NCBI GenBank assembly: GCA_963731125.1
Contig: CAVSVP010000007.1
Location: forward strand, 310,001 to 374,000
Reading direction: 5' to 3'
Source: CAVSVP01 sp963731125
GTDB taxonomy: Bacteria; Pseudomonadota; Gammaproteobacteria; Competibacterales; Competibacteraceae
Length of the DNA: 64,000 bases
The notes under the pieces are model-generated. The model was not told where the DNA came from. It did no database searches and was given only the letters and a program-made list of their open reading frames with translations. Made by a program: the position numbers and the translations under genes. Numbering within the stretch: position 1 is the stretch's first letter; every line of letters starts with the position of its first letter. This document shows positions 18,465 through 27,600 of the stretch, piece after piece.

Positions 18465-20442
18465 TCCGGTTACACTGACAGCAGTGGTCAGAGACAGTAA
18501 CAATAACGTGGTAAAAGGAGCTAACGTTAATTTCTCGGCAACCGATGGCAACATCCAGGTAACACGGGGAACCACGGACGAAACTGGTACTGCAACAGCA
18601 ATTTTCTCAATTACTGGTAATAAAACGAATCGTACTATCACTATTAACGCCACTGTTGCGGATCTACCACCTAGCACCGCCAATATTAATGTGGTAGGTA
18701 CGACAATTGATATTGCTGGACCAAATTCAGTGGTTCTAGGTAATACAATACCTTTGACCTTAACTCTGAAAGATTCAGCGGGAACAGGTATCGCTGGGCA
18801 AACTTTAAACGTAACCTCAGCAAACTTTGACATTAGTAACCCTATGCCAGTTACTGGCCGGAATGGAGAAGTGGAAATAGAGGTAACGGCAAAGAAAGAT
18901 GGCGTGGGAAGCGTCGGGGTTGAATGGTCGGAATCAATTGGAACTGTCGAGAGTTACGATATAATTGTTTCGCTTGATAGCTTTGTATTTATTACTCCTC
19001 TGGAAAATGCAAGCATAGATCTTCGCTTAGAAACACCAGTGATTTTGGAATGGACTACGGTTTCCTCATCACCGGTTGCAGGTAGACTAATCGACTTCAA
19101 GACCACAAGGGGTATATTCGTTAGCGGCTTGGTAGAAGAAACTTCCTTGAGCGCGTCTACTAATCCTCAAGGCCAAGCCACGGTTAACATTAAATCAGAC
19201 TTTGCTGGTCCAGCAATCATTACCGCGGTTTCTGATGACGGTACGGTCAGTGCTCAACGTAACGTAGTTTTTATAGCCAAGGAAGTTCACGACATAATCG
19301 TGCAAGCTGATCCGGCAACTATGGGCACCAACCCACCCGGTGGTGATAGTGAAAAGAGCACGATTACTGTGTTGGTGCTTGATCCAAACGATAATCCTGT
19401 CCAAAATCAAACTGTTGATTTTACAATCGTTCAGGATGTTACCGGCGGAGGACTATCTCCAGCATCAGCAACGACAGACGCTACTGGACGAGCCAGTGTA
19501 ACTTACAAGGCTGGCAGTACGCCTAGTTCTGAAAATGGAGTGATAATAAAAGCGGCTGTAAGAAATACCACGGTGAGCGATGTCGTCAACTTAACCGTAG
19601 CTAGAAAGCAGGTATTTATTAATTTAGGAACAGGTAACACAGTTTCAGAGTCGGCAGATTTAACGCGTTATTTATTGCCCTATAGTGTGCTGGTAAATGA
19701 TATAGTGGGAGCTCCAGTGTCTGAAGCGCTAGTAACGCTAGATGTCGTTCCATCCCGCTATTACAAAGGTTATTACACCTGGAACGGTACAGTTTGGGAA
19801 AGGAATATTACTGCTGGTCCCTGTATCAATGAGGATCTCAACAGAAACGGTCTGCTGGACGGTGGTGAGGATTATAACGGCAATCGCAGGTTAGACCCAG
19901 GTAACGTTGCCACAGTTTCGACTTCTTCGGTGACTACCGATGCCAGTGGGTTTGGCTTGTTTGATGTCATCTATGCCCAGGAGTATGCCAATTGGACAGA
20001 TGTAGATCTAGTTGCCAAAACCAAAGTCGCCGGTACTGAAGCAGAGGAAACAGCTTCGTTTAGCCTCGATGGATTTGCAGATGACTTTAATAAAGAAGAT
20101 ACCTCTCCTCCTGGACAACCTAGCCCATTTGGAAATTCTTTTAGTTGTAATGATGACCGATTGCTTGTGGTTGATCCTAACTTGGTGGTGATTTCTCCAG
20201 GAGCGACACAACAGGTGCGGTTGAATCTAACTAATTATGATATTCCGGAAGCCGATGTTGCAGTTGCTGCGATTGTTAATGCACCTTCTGGTATGACGGT
20301 AAATGCTACTGGAGGAACTACAGACAGTAACGGCATTTTATCTTCTGACATAACTGTTTCGAGCGGTGTTTCCGGTAACATAGCAACAGTTAGATACTTG
20401 GCAACAGGAGCGGAGACAATAGTAACAGTAATAGTTCCATAA
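18364..20442 (+). CDS. Large Ig-like repeat protein, C-terminal part
   Basis: Convincing protein from about 18455 (SSGNDPVTLTAVVRDSNN) to the stop at 20442. Before that point this frame is antithetic to the real coding frame. It holds five to six Ig-like modules, recognisable by DSNNNVVKGANVNFSA, DSAGTGIAGQTLNV, DPNDNPVQNQTVDF and TDATGRASVTYKAG. A Tyr-rich insert (RYYKGYYTWNGTVW) with a calcium-loop-like DLNRNGLLDGGEDYNGNRR segment is also present. The DNA of this half is visibly more AT-rich than 16222-18450, so the two halves may have different histories. No membrane anchor or sorting signal is seen at the C-terminus. Confidence 0.75.
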   Translation: MKWFRVVAAVAAVSPSMIFNCWSAVRRLPSSGNDPVTLTAVVRDSNNNVVKGANVNFSATDGNIQVTRGTTDETGTATAIFSITGNKTNRTITINATVADLPPSTANINVVGTTIDIAGPNSVVLGNTIPLTLTLKDSAGTGIAGQTLNVTSANFDISNPMPVTGRNGEVEIEVTAKKDGVGSVGVEWSESIGTVESYDIIVSLDSFVFITPLENASIDLRLETPVILEWTTVSSSPVAGRLIDFKTTRGIFVSGLVEETSLSASTNPQGQATVNIKSDFAGPAIITAVSDDGTVSAQRNVVFIAKEVHDIIVQADPATMGTNPPGGDSEKSTITVLVLDPNDNPVQNQTVDFTIVQDVTGGGLSPASATTDATGRASVTYKAGSTPSSENGVIIKAAVRNTTVSDVVNLTVARKQVFINLGTGNTVSESADLTRYLLPYSVLVNDIVGAPVSEALVTLDVVPSRYYKGYYTWNGTVWERNITAGPCINEDLNRNGLLDGGEDYNGNRRLDPGNVATVSTSSVTTDASGFGLFDVIYAQEYANWTDVDLVAKTKVAGTEAEETASFSLDGFADDFNKEDTSPPGQPSPFGNSFSCNDDRLLVVDPNLVVISPGATQQVRLNLTNYDIPEADVAVAAIVNAPSGMTVNATGGTTDSNGILSSDITVSSGVSGNIATVRYLATGAETIVTVIVP

Positions 20443-20519
20443 GCATCCCAGAGGATTGCGCTACAATAGCTAATTGATCCTCTTGCTATAAACAAGCTTT
20501 TCTGGCATACCTGCCCGAC

Positions 20520-21071
20520 ATGAAAAAGTCGGGCAGTATTTTTTTGGTCGGTCCCATGGGGGCCGGTAAATCCACCATCGGCCGCCGCCTGGCCCAAATT
20601 CTGGGCTGGGAGTTTCTGGACAGCGACGCAGAGATTGAACGGCGCACCGGGGTCAGCATTCCCTTAATCTTCGAGATGGAGGGCGAGGCGGGATTCCGCG
20701 CCCGGGAAAAGGCCGTTATCGCCGAATTGACCCAGCGCCGCAATAGCGTGCTGGCCACTGGCGGCGGCGCTATCCTGGATCCCGATAATCGCCGCTGTCT
20801 CGTCCGGCGCGGCGTCGTCATTTATCTCAGCACTTCCGTGGATGAACAATTGCGCCGTACCGGGCGCGATAGTAACCGGCCGCTGCTGCAAACCGACAAT
20901 CCCCGCGCACGCCTTCAGGCGCTTCTCGACGTTCGTGAGCCGCTCTACCGCCAAGTGGCGGACTTTATCATTCCCACCGACGGCCGTTATGCCAAGCGGG
21001 TAGTGCAGAGCATTTTACGCTGCTTGCAATTATCGCCCTCTGTTGCCAGACAAAAGGAAAATGATGGCTAA
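20520..21071 (+). CDS. aroK: Shikimate kinase
   Basis: Phosphorylates shikimate at the 3-hydroxyl in chorismate synthesis. The 183 residues have Walker A GPMGAGKST near residue 13, the shikimate-binding DSD (FLDSDAEIE) and FR (GFRAREK) motifs, and the adenine/shikimate loop ATGGGAILD. All are in the right order and spacing for AroK. The ATG at 20520 has no obvious ribosome binding site. It is separated from aroB by 312 bases that hold a large inverted repeat, so the usual tight aroK-aroB pairing is loosened. Confidence 0.97.
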   Translation: MKKSGSIFLVGPMGAGKSTIGRRLAQILGWEFLDSDAEIERRTGVSIPLIFEMEGEAGFRAREKAVIAELTQRRNSVLATGGGAILDPDNRRCLVRRGVVIYLSTSVDEQLRRTGRDSNRPLLQTDNPRARLQALLDVREPLYRQVADFIIPTDGRYAKRVVQSILRCLQLSPSVARQKENDG

Positions 21072-21114
21072 ATTCTGGACTTTGACCATATGTTTACGAG
21101 TCAAATACTTAAAG

Positions 21115-21218
21115 CCCCCTCACCCTCGCCCTCTCCCACCAGGGGAGAGGGGACAAATCTTTTATCGTCAAGCTCTTAGCTCCCTCTCCCCTCGTGGGAG
21201 AGGGTTGGGGTGAGGGGG
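21115..21218. repeat. Long GC-rich inverted repeat between aroK and aroB
   Basis: Two arms of about 38 bases (21115-21153 and 21181-21218) are reverse complements with only a few mismatches, separated by about 27 bases. The arms are C/T-rich on the left and G/A-rich on the right (CCCCCTCACCC at the left edge, GGGTGAGGGGG at the right edge). Outside them, GACTTTGACCAT at 21078 and ATGGCCAAAGTC near 21221 also pair with one mismatch. It resembles the dispersed CCCTCTCCC-type palindromic repeats seen in many proteobacterial intergenic regions. In RNA it would form a very stable hairpin between the two shikimate genes. No T run follows. Confidence 0.8.
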
Positions 21219-21383
21219 AAATGGCCAAAGTCAAGTAAATTAAGATAAAGCGCGATTGCCTGAACACGGCGAATCCCATAAGGTATAAGATGCGTTGTTG
21301 CTTGTCCCTTCGCCGGCCCGCTATCCTGGTAGGGAAGGCTTAGTTAGAATCCATTTATCACATTAGAAAAAAATAGGGGTGCC

Positions 21384-22478
21384 ATGCAGGTCCTCAACGT
21401 GGCGCTCGGCGAGCGCAGCTATCCTATCTATATCGGCTCCGGTCTGCTGGGGCGGCCAGAGTTACTGCGCCCCCATATCCCCGGCGGGCAAGTGCTGCTG
21501 GTGAGTAATGAAACCGTGGCGCCGCTGTACCTGGAAAGAGCCAAGGCCGCTCTGGCTGGGTTGCACCAGGAGGTCGTGGTGCTTCCGGATGGGGAGCGCT
21601 ATAAAACCTTGGATGTACTCAACCGCATCTTTGATAAACTGCTGGGATACCGTTTTGGCCGTAACTGCAGCTTGCTGGCTCTCGGGGGCGGAGTCATTGG
21701 CGACATGACCGGCTTTGCCGCCGCCTGTTATCAGCGGGGCGTGCATTATTTACAAATACCTACGACGCTACTGGCCCAGGTAGATTCTTCGGTAGGAGGA
21801 AAGACCGGCGTTAATCACCCCATAGGCAAAAACATGATCGGAGCCTTTTATCAGCCCCGCGGTGTACTCGCCGATACCGACACGCTGAGCACTCTGCCGG
21901 ACCGGGAACTAAGCGCCGGCCTTGCCGAGGTAATTAAATATGGCCTGATTCGGGATCTACCCTTTCTGGAATGGCTGGAAAGCCACCTGGAGGCGCTGCT
22001 TGCCCGCAACGCCGAGGCACTGAGTTATGCCATCGCACGCTCCTGCCAAAACAAAGCCGAGATCGTCGCCGCCGATGAGCGGGAAAAGGGCGTGCGGGCG
22101 CTGCTTAATCTCGGCCACACCTTTGGTCATGCCATTGAGACCGGGCTCGGTTATGGAGTCTGGCTACACGGCGAGGCGGTGGCGGCGGGTATTGCTATGG
22201 CAGCCGATCTCTCTGCCCGGTTGGGCTGGCTTGCGGAAGCTCAAGTGAACCGCGTCGTTGCCCTGTTGCGGCGCGCCCACTTGCCGGTGCACCCTCCGGC
22301 AGAACTCAGCGGCGAACCATTGCTGCGGCTAATGGCCGTCGATAAAAAGACCCAGGAAGGGCGTTTGCGGCTTATCCTGTTGAGGGCTTTAGGTGCAGGG
22401 ATCATTGCCGACAACGTGGCTGAAGCCCAGATACTGGCGACGTTAACAAATTACCGTCCGCAGCCTGAGACACTTTAG
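21384..22478 (+). CDS. aroB: 3-dehydroquinate synthase
   Basis: NAD-dependent enzyme that cyclises DAHP to 3-dehydroquinate, the second step of the shikimate pathway. The 364 residues match the usual length. Visible motifs are LPDGERYKTLD, the glycine-rich GGGVIGDMTGFAAACYQRG, PTTLLAQVDSSVGGKTGVN, and the metal-binding residues in AEVIKYGLI and LNLGHTFGHAIE. The HGEAVAAG segment supplies the last zinc ligand. The ATG follows AGGGG. The DamX-like gene begins 10 bases after the stop. Confidence 0.97.
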   Translation: MQVLNVALGERSYPIYIGSGLLGRPELLRPHIPGGQVLLVSNETVAPLYLERAKAALAGLHQEVVVLPDGERYKTLDVLNRIFDKLLGYRFGRNCSLLALGGGVIGDMTGFAAACYQRGVHYLQIPTTLLAQVDSSVGGKTGVNHPIGKNMIGAFYQPRGVLADTDTLSTLPDRELSAGLAEVIKYGLIRDLPFLEWLESHLEALLARNAEALSYAIARSCQNKAEIVAADEREKGVRALLNLGHTFGHAIETGLGYGVWLHGEAVAAGIAMAADLSARLGWLAEAQVNRVVALLRRAHLPVHPPAELSGEPLLRLMAVDKKTQEGRLRLILLRALGAGIIADNVAEAQILATLTNYRPQPETL

Positions 22479-22488
22479 GGGGTTTGCG

Positions 22489-24402
22489 ATGGGTACAGCT
22501 TGGTATACACAGCTTGGCATCACTCATGATCCTTTTTCCCCAGAGCCGGCACAAGGTCCATGGATCTTCGAGACTCCGGTTATCACCGGCTGTTTAAATA
22601 CGTTAGTTAATATTGCCGCCACCGGCGCCTTTATCGGTTTAGTTAAGGGGCAGCGGGGTTCCGGCAAGACCACCCTGTTGAACCGCCTGAGCGAACGGTT
22701 GCGGGATAGGCCGGACATGGATTTGGTGCGCCTAACTTGGACACGGGAGAAGGCGCTGGCTCAGGCGTTGGGGCACAGTGTGGGACTGGAGGATACTGCT
22801 CGGCTCGCGGAAGAACCCCGGCAGTGCCTGCGCGAGCATCTGGCGCGGCTACGGGCCGGAGGGCTCGCGATAGTTATCGCCATTGATGAGGCTCATCAGC
22901 TTACGCCAGAAGATCTCGCGCTGTTGCTGGAATTGAGTCTATCACCTAATCCCAACGAAAACGGTGCACTGCACACCCTGCTGTTTGCCGAATCCAGTAT
23001 TGAGACTCAACTGAAAGCGATTCCTAGTCCGCCGCCCATGGATCGTATTTACGCTCTGAACCTGACCCCCCTCGGCAGCGAGCAGACTCCGGCCTATCTT
23101 GCACACCGTTTGCAGGCGGCAGGGTTCACGGGCAAGTTGCCGCTGCCCCGCGTCGCCCTGGTGCTAATCCAGCGCAGGGCAGGGGGAGTGCCGCTGGCTA
23201 TCAATCGAGAAGCCGAACGTTGGCTACAACTCTATAACAATCCCGCCCGCCGCTGGATTCCGCAGCCTCTTAGGCGGCTCAATCCTTGGCAGCGTAACGC
23301 GGCGGGAATAACCCTTGCCGCCGTTATCGCGGTCGGTTTAGGCATTTGGTTACTCTCTGACGAAACGCCGCAGACAACGCTATCGGAATCGGTAAAAGAC
23401 GAAACCCAGCTGGCCCCCGTAACAGCTCCTCCGCCGGAGATAACCGCCTTGCCCGCTGGAGAGGACACGCCTCGACAACCGGCCCTAGTGCCTGCTGATT
23501 CGGAGCCATCGAGGGCAGATAAACCACCAACGGATGAACCGCCGGCGGATGATGCGGAGCCAGCCGGTGCAGACGCAGCGCCGATCGCCACAGTGCCGCA
23601 GCCGCCGTCCCAGGAAACGCTATTAAATGCTGCAAATGACGACTCGGCAGCCGCTAGCGATACTGCCAGCGCTGAAGAGTCGTCCTCGCAAGATTTGGAA
23701 CCGGTGTATGAACCAAAAATCGGCGTGACAGATGTTTTTCCGCCAGCCAGTGCACCTCCCTCGGCAGCACCATTCGCCGAGCAGCAGATAACCGACGCGA
23801 CGACAGAGGCGCGAGAAGCAGAACCGCTCTATTTAGAGGATGAAAATGTAGCGGCGCCGGCGGAGATGACGGAAGAGAATGCGATTTCGGCTGTTCAGGT
23901 AGACCAGCAGGAAAAGTTGACTGAGGCAAGTATTGCGCCGACAGCGCCGGAGGAAAAACCGGCAGCAGATTCTGTTCCCGTAGCACCCGACACTGCAGAC
24001 CAACCCCAGCTGGCTAAAGCGACGGATTCTTCATTAAGCGAACCCGTGAAGGAGGCTACCGAGGCTACCGGTGCGCTTCCAGAAGTTCATCGGGATGCCT
24101 GGTTTCAGCAGCGCAATGCCGAAGAATATTTTATCCAGCTGATGGCAGTGGGTGACGAGACGGCGTTGCGGGATTTTATCCTGGCTCGCCAGGCTTTTCC
24201 TGCCGAACCCGGGTACTTCCGTGCCTACAGCCAAGGGCGGGAATGGTATGTGCTGGTCTTGGGGCCTTATCCGGACAGGCGGAGCGCACAGGCGGCGCTG
24301 CAAGCCTTACCTCCCGCGTTACGCCGCTATCAGCCTTGGCCACGCAGCCTTGCCTCGATTCAAGCCGCCATGAACGCTTACACTGAACATACCCAAAGAT
24401 AG
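22489..24402 (+). CDS. AAA ATPase / SPOR-domain membrane protein (DamX-like)
   Basis: 637 residues in three parts. Residues 1-265 form an ExeA-like AAA ATPase with Walker A GQRGSGKTTLL near residue 54 and Walker B IVIAIDEAHQL near residue 128. One transmembrane helix (about 273-291, GITLAAVIAVGLGIWLL) leads into a periplasmic Pro/Ala/Glu-rich linker of about 240 residues. A C-terminal SPOR domain at about 545-625 (EEYFIQLMAVGDE, GREWYVLVLGPYPDRRSA) would bind denuded septal peptidoglycan. The position between aroB and gltB matches damX in other gammaproteobacteria. Role in cell division is family inference; the ATP-binding site looks intact. Confidence 0.9.
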   Translation: MGTAWYTQLGITHDPFSPEPAQGPWIFETPVITGCLNTLVNIAATGAFIGLVKGQRGSGKTTLLNRLSERLRDRPDMDLVRLTWTREKALAQALGHSVGLEDTARLAEEPRQCLREHLARLRAGGLAIVIAIDEAHQLTPEDLALLLELSLSPNPNENGALHTLLFAESSIETQLKAIPSPPPMDRIYALNLTPLGSEQTPAYLAHRLQAAGFTGKLPLPRVALVLIQRRAGGVPLAINREAERWLQLYNNPARRWIPQPLRRLNPWQRNAAGITLAAVIAVGLGIWLLSDETPQTTLSESVKDETQLAPVTAPPPEITALPAGEDTPRQPALVPADSEPSRADKPPTDEPPADDAEPAGADAAPIATVPQPPSQETLLNAANDDSAAASDTASAEESSSQDLEPVYEPKIGVTDVFPPASAPPSAAPFAEQQITDATTEAREAEPLYLEDENVAAPAEMTEENAISAVQVDQQEKLTEASIAPTAPEEKPAADSVPVAPDTADQPQLAKATDSSLSEPVKEATEATGALPEVHRDAWFQQRNAEEYFIQLMAVGDETALRDFILARQAFPAEPGYFRAYSQGREWYVLVLGPYPDRRSAQAALQALPPALRRYQPWPRSLASIQAAMNAYTEHTQR

Positions 24403-24633
24403 CTTTAAAACCATAAAAATCTAGAGTAAATAGACACTTGGTTTACTCACACCACCTTCCGGCAGTATACTGCGAAAACGCTCATCGGCTAGTTAACTAG
24501 GACGGTTTACCCCGGGAACTGACTCCTGCCTATCCACTCAATAAGGCAAAGCCTCTCAATATCCAAAACTGACGCTTAGGTTTATTGAGCTTGTTGCCAA
24601 TCGTTGTGGCTCTTTCAGTTAGCGGAGCGACTG

Positions 24634-27600
24634 ATGCAAACAATTCATTCCCGAGGCCTATACCGGCCTGAATTTGAAAAAGACAATTGTGGTTTTGGCC
24701 TGATCGCCCAGATGGACAACCAGCCTAGCCATTGGCTGGTTAAAACTTCCATTAATGCCTTGGCCCGGCTGACCCATCGGGGTGCGGTAGCGGCTGACGG
24801 TAAATCAGGCGACGGTTGCGGCCTGCTAATGAAAAAACCGGACGGGTTTTTGCGTAGCGTAGCAGCGGATGCCGGAATTAAGCTCGCTGACACGTATGGC
24901 GTGGGCACCCTCTTTCTCCATACCGATCCGGATCTGGCTCAGCGCGCGCGGCGTTATCTGGCCGCAGAGCTGGCACAGGAAGGCCTGCAAGTGGCCGGTT
25001 GGCGGTCAATGCCCATAAATCCCGAAGCGTGCGGCGAAGAATCGCGCCGGACGCTGCCTTGTATCAAGCAGGTTTTTGTTAACGCCCCGCCCGGGATGGC
25101 AGAGACAGCACTGGAACGCCATCTGTATCTCGCCCGCCGCCGTGCCGGAAAGCGGATTCAAACGCGCGATGAAGTTTTTTATGTCGTCAGCTTGTCCACC
25201 CGGGTGATTTCTTATAAGGGGCTAGTGCTGCCGACGAATTTGCCGGTATTTTATCCGGATCTCAATGATGAACGATTGGCATCTTCCCTCTGCCTGTTTC
25301 ATCAACGGTTTTCCACTAACACTTTGCCCCAGTGGCGGCTTGCCCAACCATTTCGTTATCTCGCACACAACGGCGAGATTAACACCATTCAAGGCAACCG
25401 CAACTGGTCTCAGGCACGCAGTTATACCTTTGCGACGCCGGTGTTTCCCAACATGGACGATGTGCGTCCTTTGGTAAACATGACAGGCTCTGATTCCAGC
25501 AGTTTGGACAACATGCTGGAGGTTCTGGTCATCGGCGGGATCGATATCTTCCGGGCCATGCGCCTGCTGATTCCGCCGGCATGGCAGAATGTGGAAAATA
25601 TGGATCCAGATCTACGGGCTTTCTATGAATACAATTCCATGCACATTGAGTCGTGGGACGGTCCCGCCGGCATTGTCCTGACTGACGGCCGCTATGCCGC
25701 CTGTGTGCTGGATCGTAATGGGTTGCGCCCGGCCCGCTACGTCATCACCCGCGATCGGCATGTCACCATCGCCTCGGAAATCGGCGTTTATGACTATACC
25801 CCTGAAGAGGTGGTGACCAAAGGTCGAATGAAGCCGGGCGAAATGCTGGCGGTAGATACCGAAACCGGTACGTTACTGACACCGGCCGCTATCGACAATG
25901 AGCTAAAGAGCCGCCATCCCTACCGGCAATGGCTTAGCCGGCATACCTACCGATTGCGCTCCCTCCTGAAACGGGGGGGTGAGATTGAACACGACATTCT
26001 AACCAGTCATTCCTTTAAAACGGATACTCTGGCCGTTTACCAGAAGCTGTTTCAAGTCAGCTTTGAAGAACGCGATCAGATATTGCGGATACTGGCCGAA
26101 GTAGGCCAGGAGGCGGTGGGCTCCATGGGTGATGATACCCCGTTTGCAGTGCTTTCCGCGCAGCCGCGCTCGCTCTATGACTATTTCCGCCAGCAGTTTG
26201 CTCAGGTGACGAATCCGCCTATTGATCCACTCCGCGAAGCGATCGTTATGTCCCTGGAGGTCTGCTTGGGGGCGGAAGCGAATATGTTTGAGGAACGCGA
26301 GGAGTACGCTCCGCGGTTGGTGGCATCTTCACCGGTACTCACCGAACATCGGTTTCGCGCCCTGCTGGAATTCGATGACGTCCATTACCCACACTATCGC
26401 ATTGATTTGAATTATCCCGCCGAGGAAGGTCTGGAACAGGCCATTCGACGCATCTGCGAGGAGGCGGTCGCAGCGGCCACGGCGGGTAAAGTCCTGCTGG
26501 TGCTGTCTGACCGGGATATCACCCGGGACCGGCTGCCGGCCCATGCACTGCTGGCAGTGGGTGCCGTTCACCACCGGCTGACGGAAGCAGGGCTACGTTG
26601 CAATGTGAATCTGGTGGTGGAAACGGCCACCGCCCGTGACCCTCATCATTTTGCTGTCTTATTGGGTTACGGTGCCACCTTAATTTATCCCTATCTCGCC
26701 TATGAATGCCTGCACGATCTGGTGCGCAGCGGCGAGATTCCATCCCGGGATACCGCCATGCTGGCGGAAAACTATCGCAAAGGCATCAACAAGGGGCTGT
26801 TCAAGATTATCTCTAAAATGGGAATCTCTACCATCAACAGCTACCGCGGTGCACAACTTTTCGAAATTGTCGGCCTCCATGACGAGGTGGTGAATCTCTG
26901 CTTTAAGGGCACGACCTCGCGGATTCAAGGCAGTCAATTCGCGGACCTAGAGGCCGACCAGCGCCAACTGGCCCGGGACGCCCGGCGGGTTTGTAAGGAA
27001 ATCGATCAGGGCGGGTTGCTTAAGTACATCCACGGCGGCGAGTACCATGCCTTTAATCCGGACGTAGTCATGACCCTACAGGAGGCCGTGAAAAGCGGCG
27101 ACTATAGTGACTACCTGAAATTCGTCAAGCTGATCGATGAGCGCCCCGTGGCGACCCTAAGGGATCTTTTACAGCTGCGCTCGGACGTAATCCCTGTGCC
27201 TGTGGATGAGGTGGAATCCATTGCAGCGATTCTGCCGCGCTTTGATTCCGCCGGCATGTCCCTGGGCGCGCTATCGCCGGAAGCACATGAGGCACTGGCG
27301 CTGGCCATGAACCGTTTGGGCGGCCGTTCTAATTCCGGAGAAGGGGGTGAAGATCCGGTGCGTTATGGTAGCGAGCGGATGTCCAAGATTAAGCAGGTGG
27401 CTTCCGGCCGATTTGGCGTAACACCTCATTACTTGGTCAATGCCGAAGTGCTGCAAATAAAAATAGCCCAGGGCGCCAAGCCGGGTGAGGGTGGCCAATT
27501 GCCCGGTGATAAGGTGGACGCTCTGATTGCTCGACTACGCTATTCCCGGCCTGGCGTAGCGCTCATTTCTCCTCCGCCTCACCATGATATCTACTCCATC

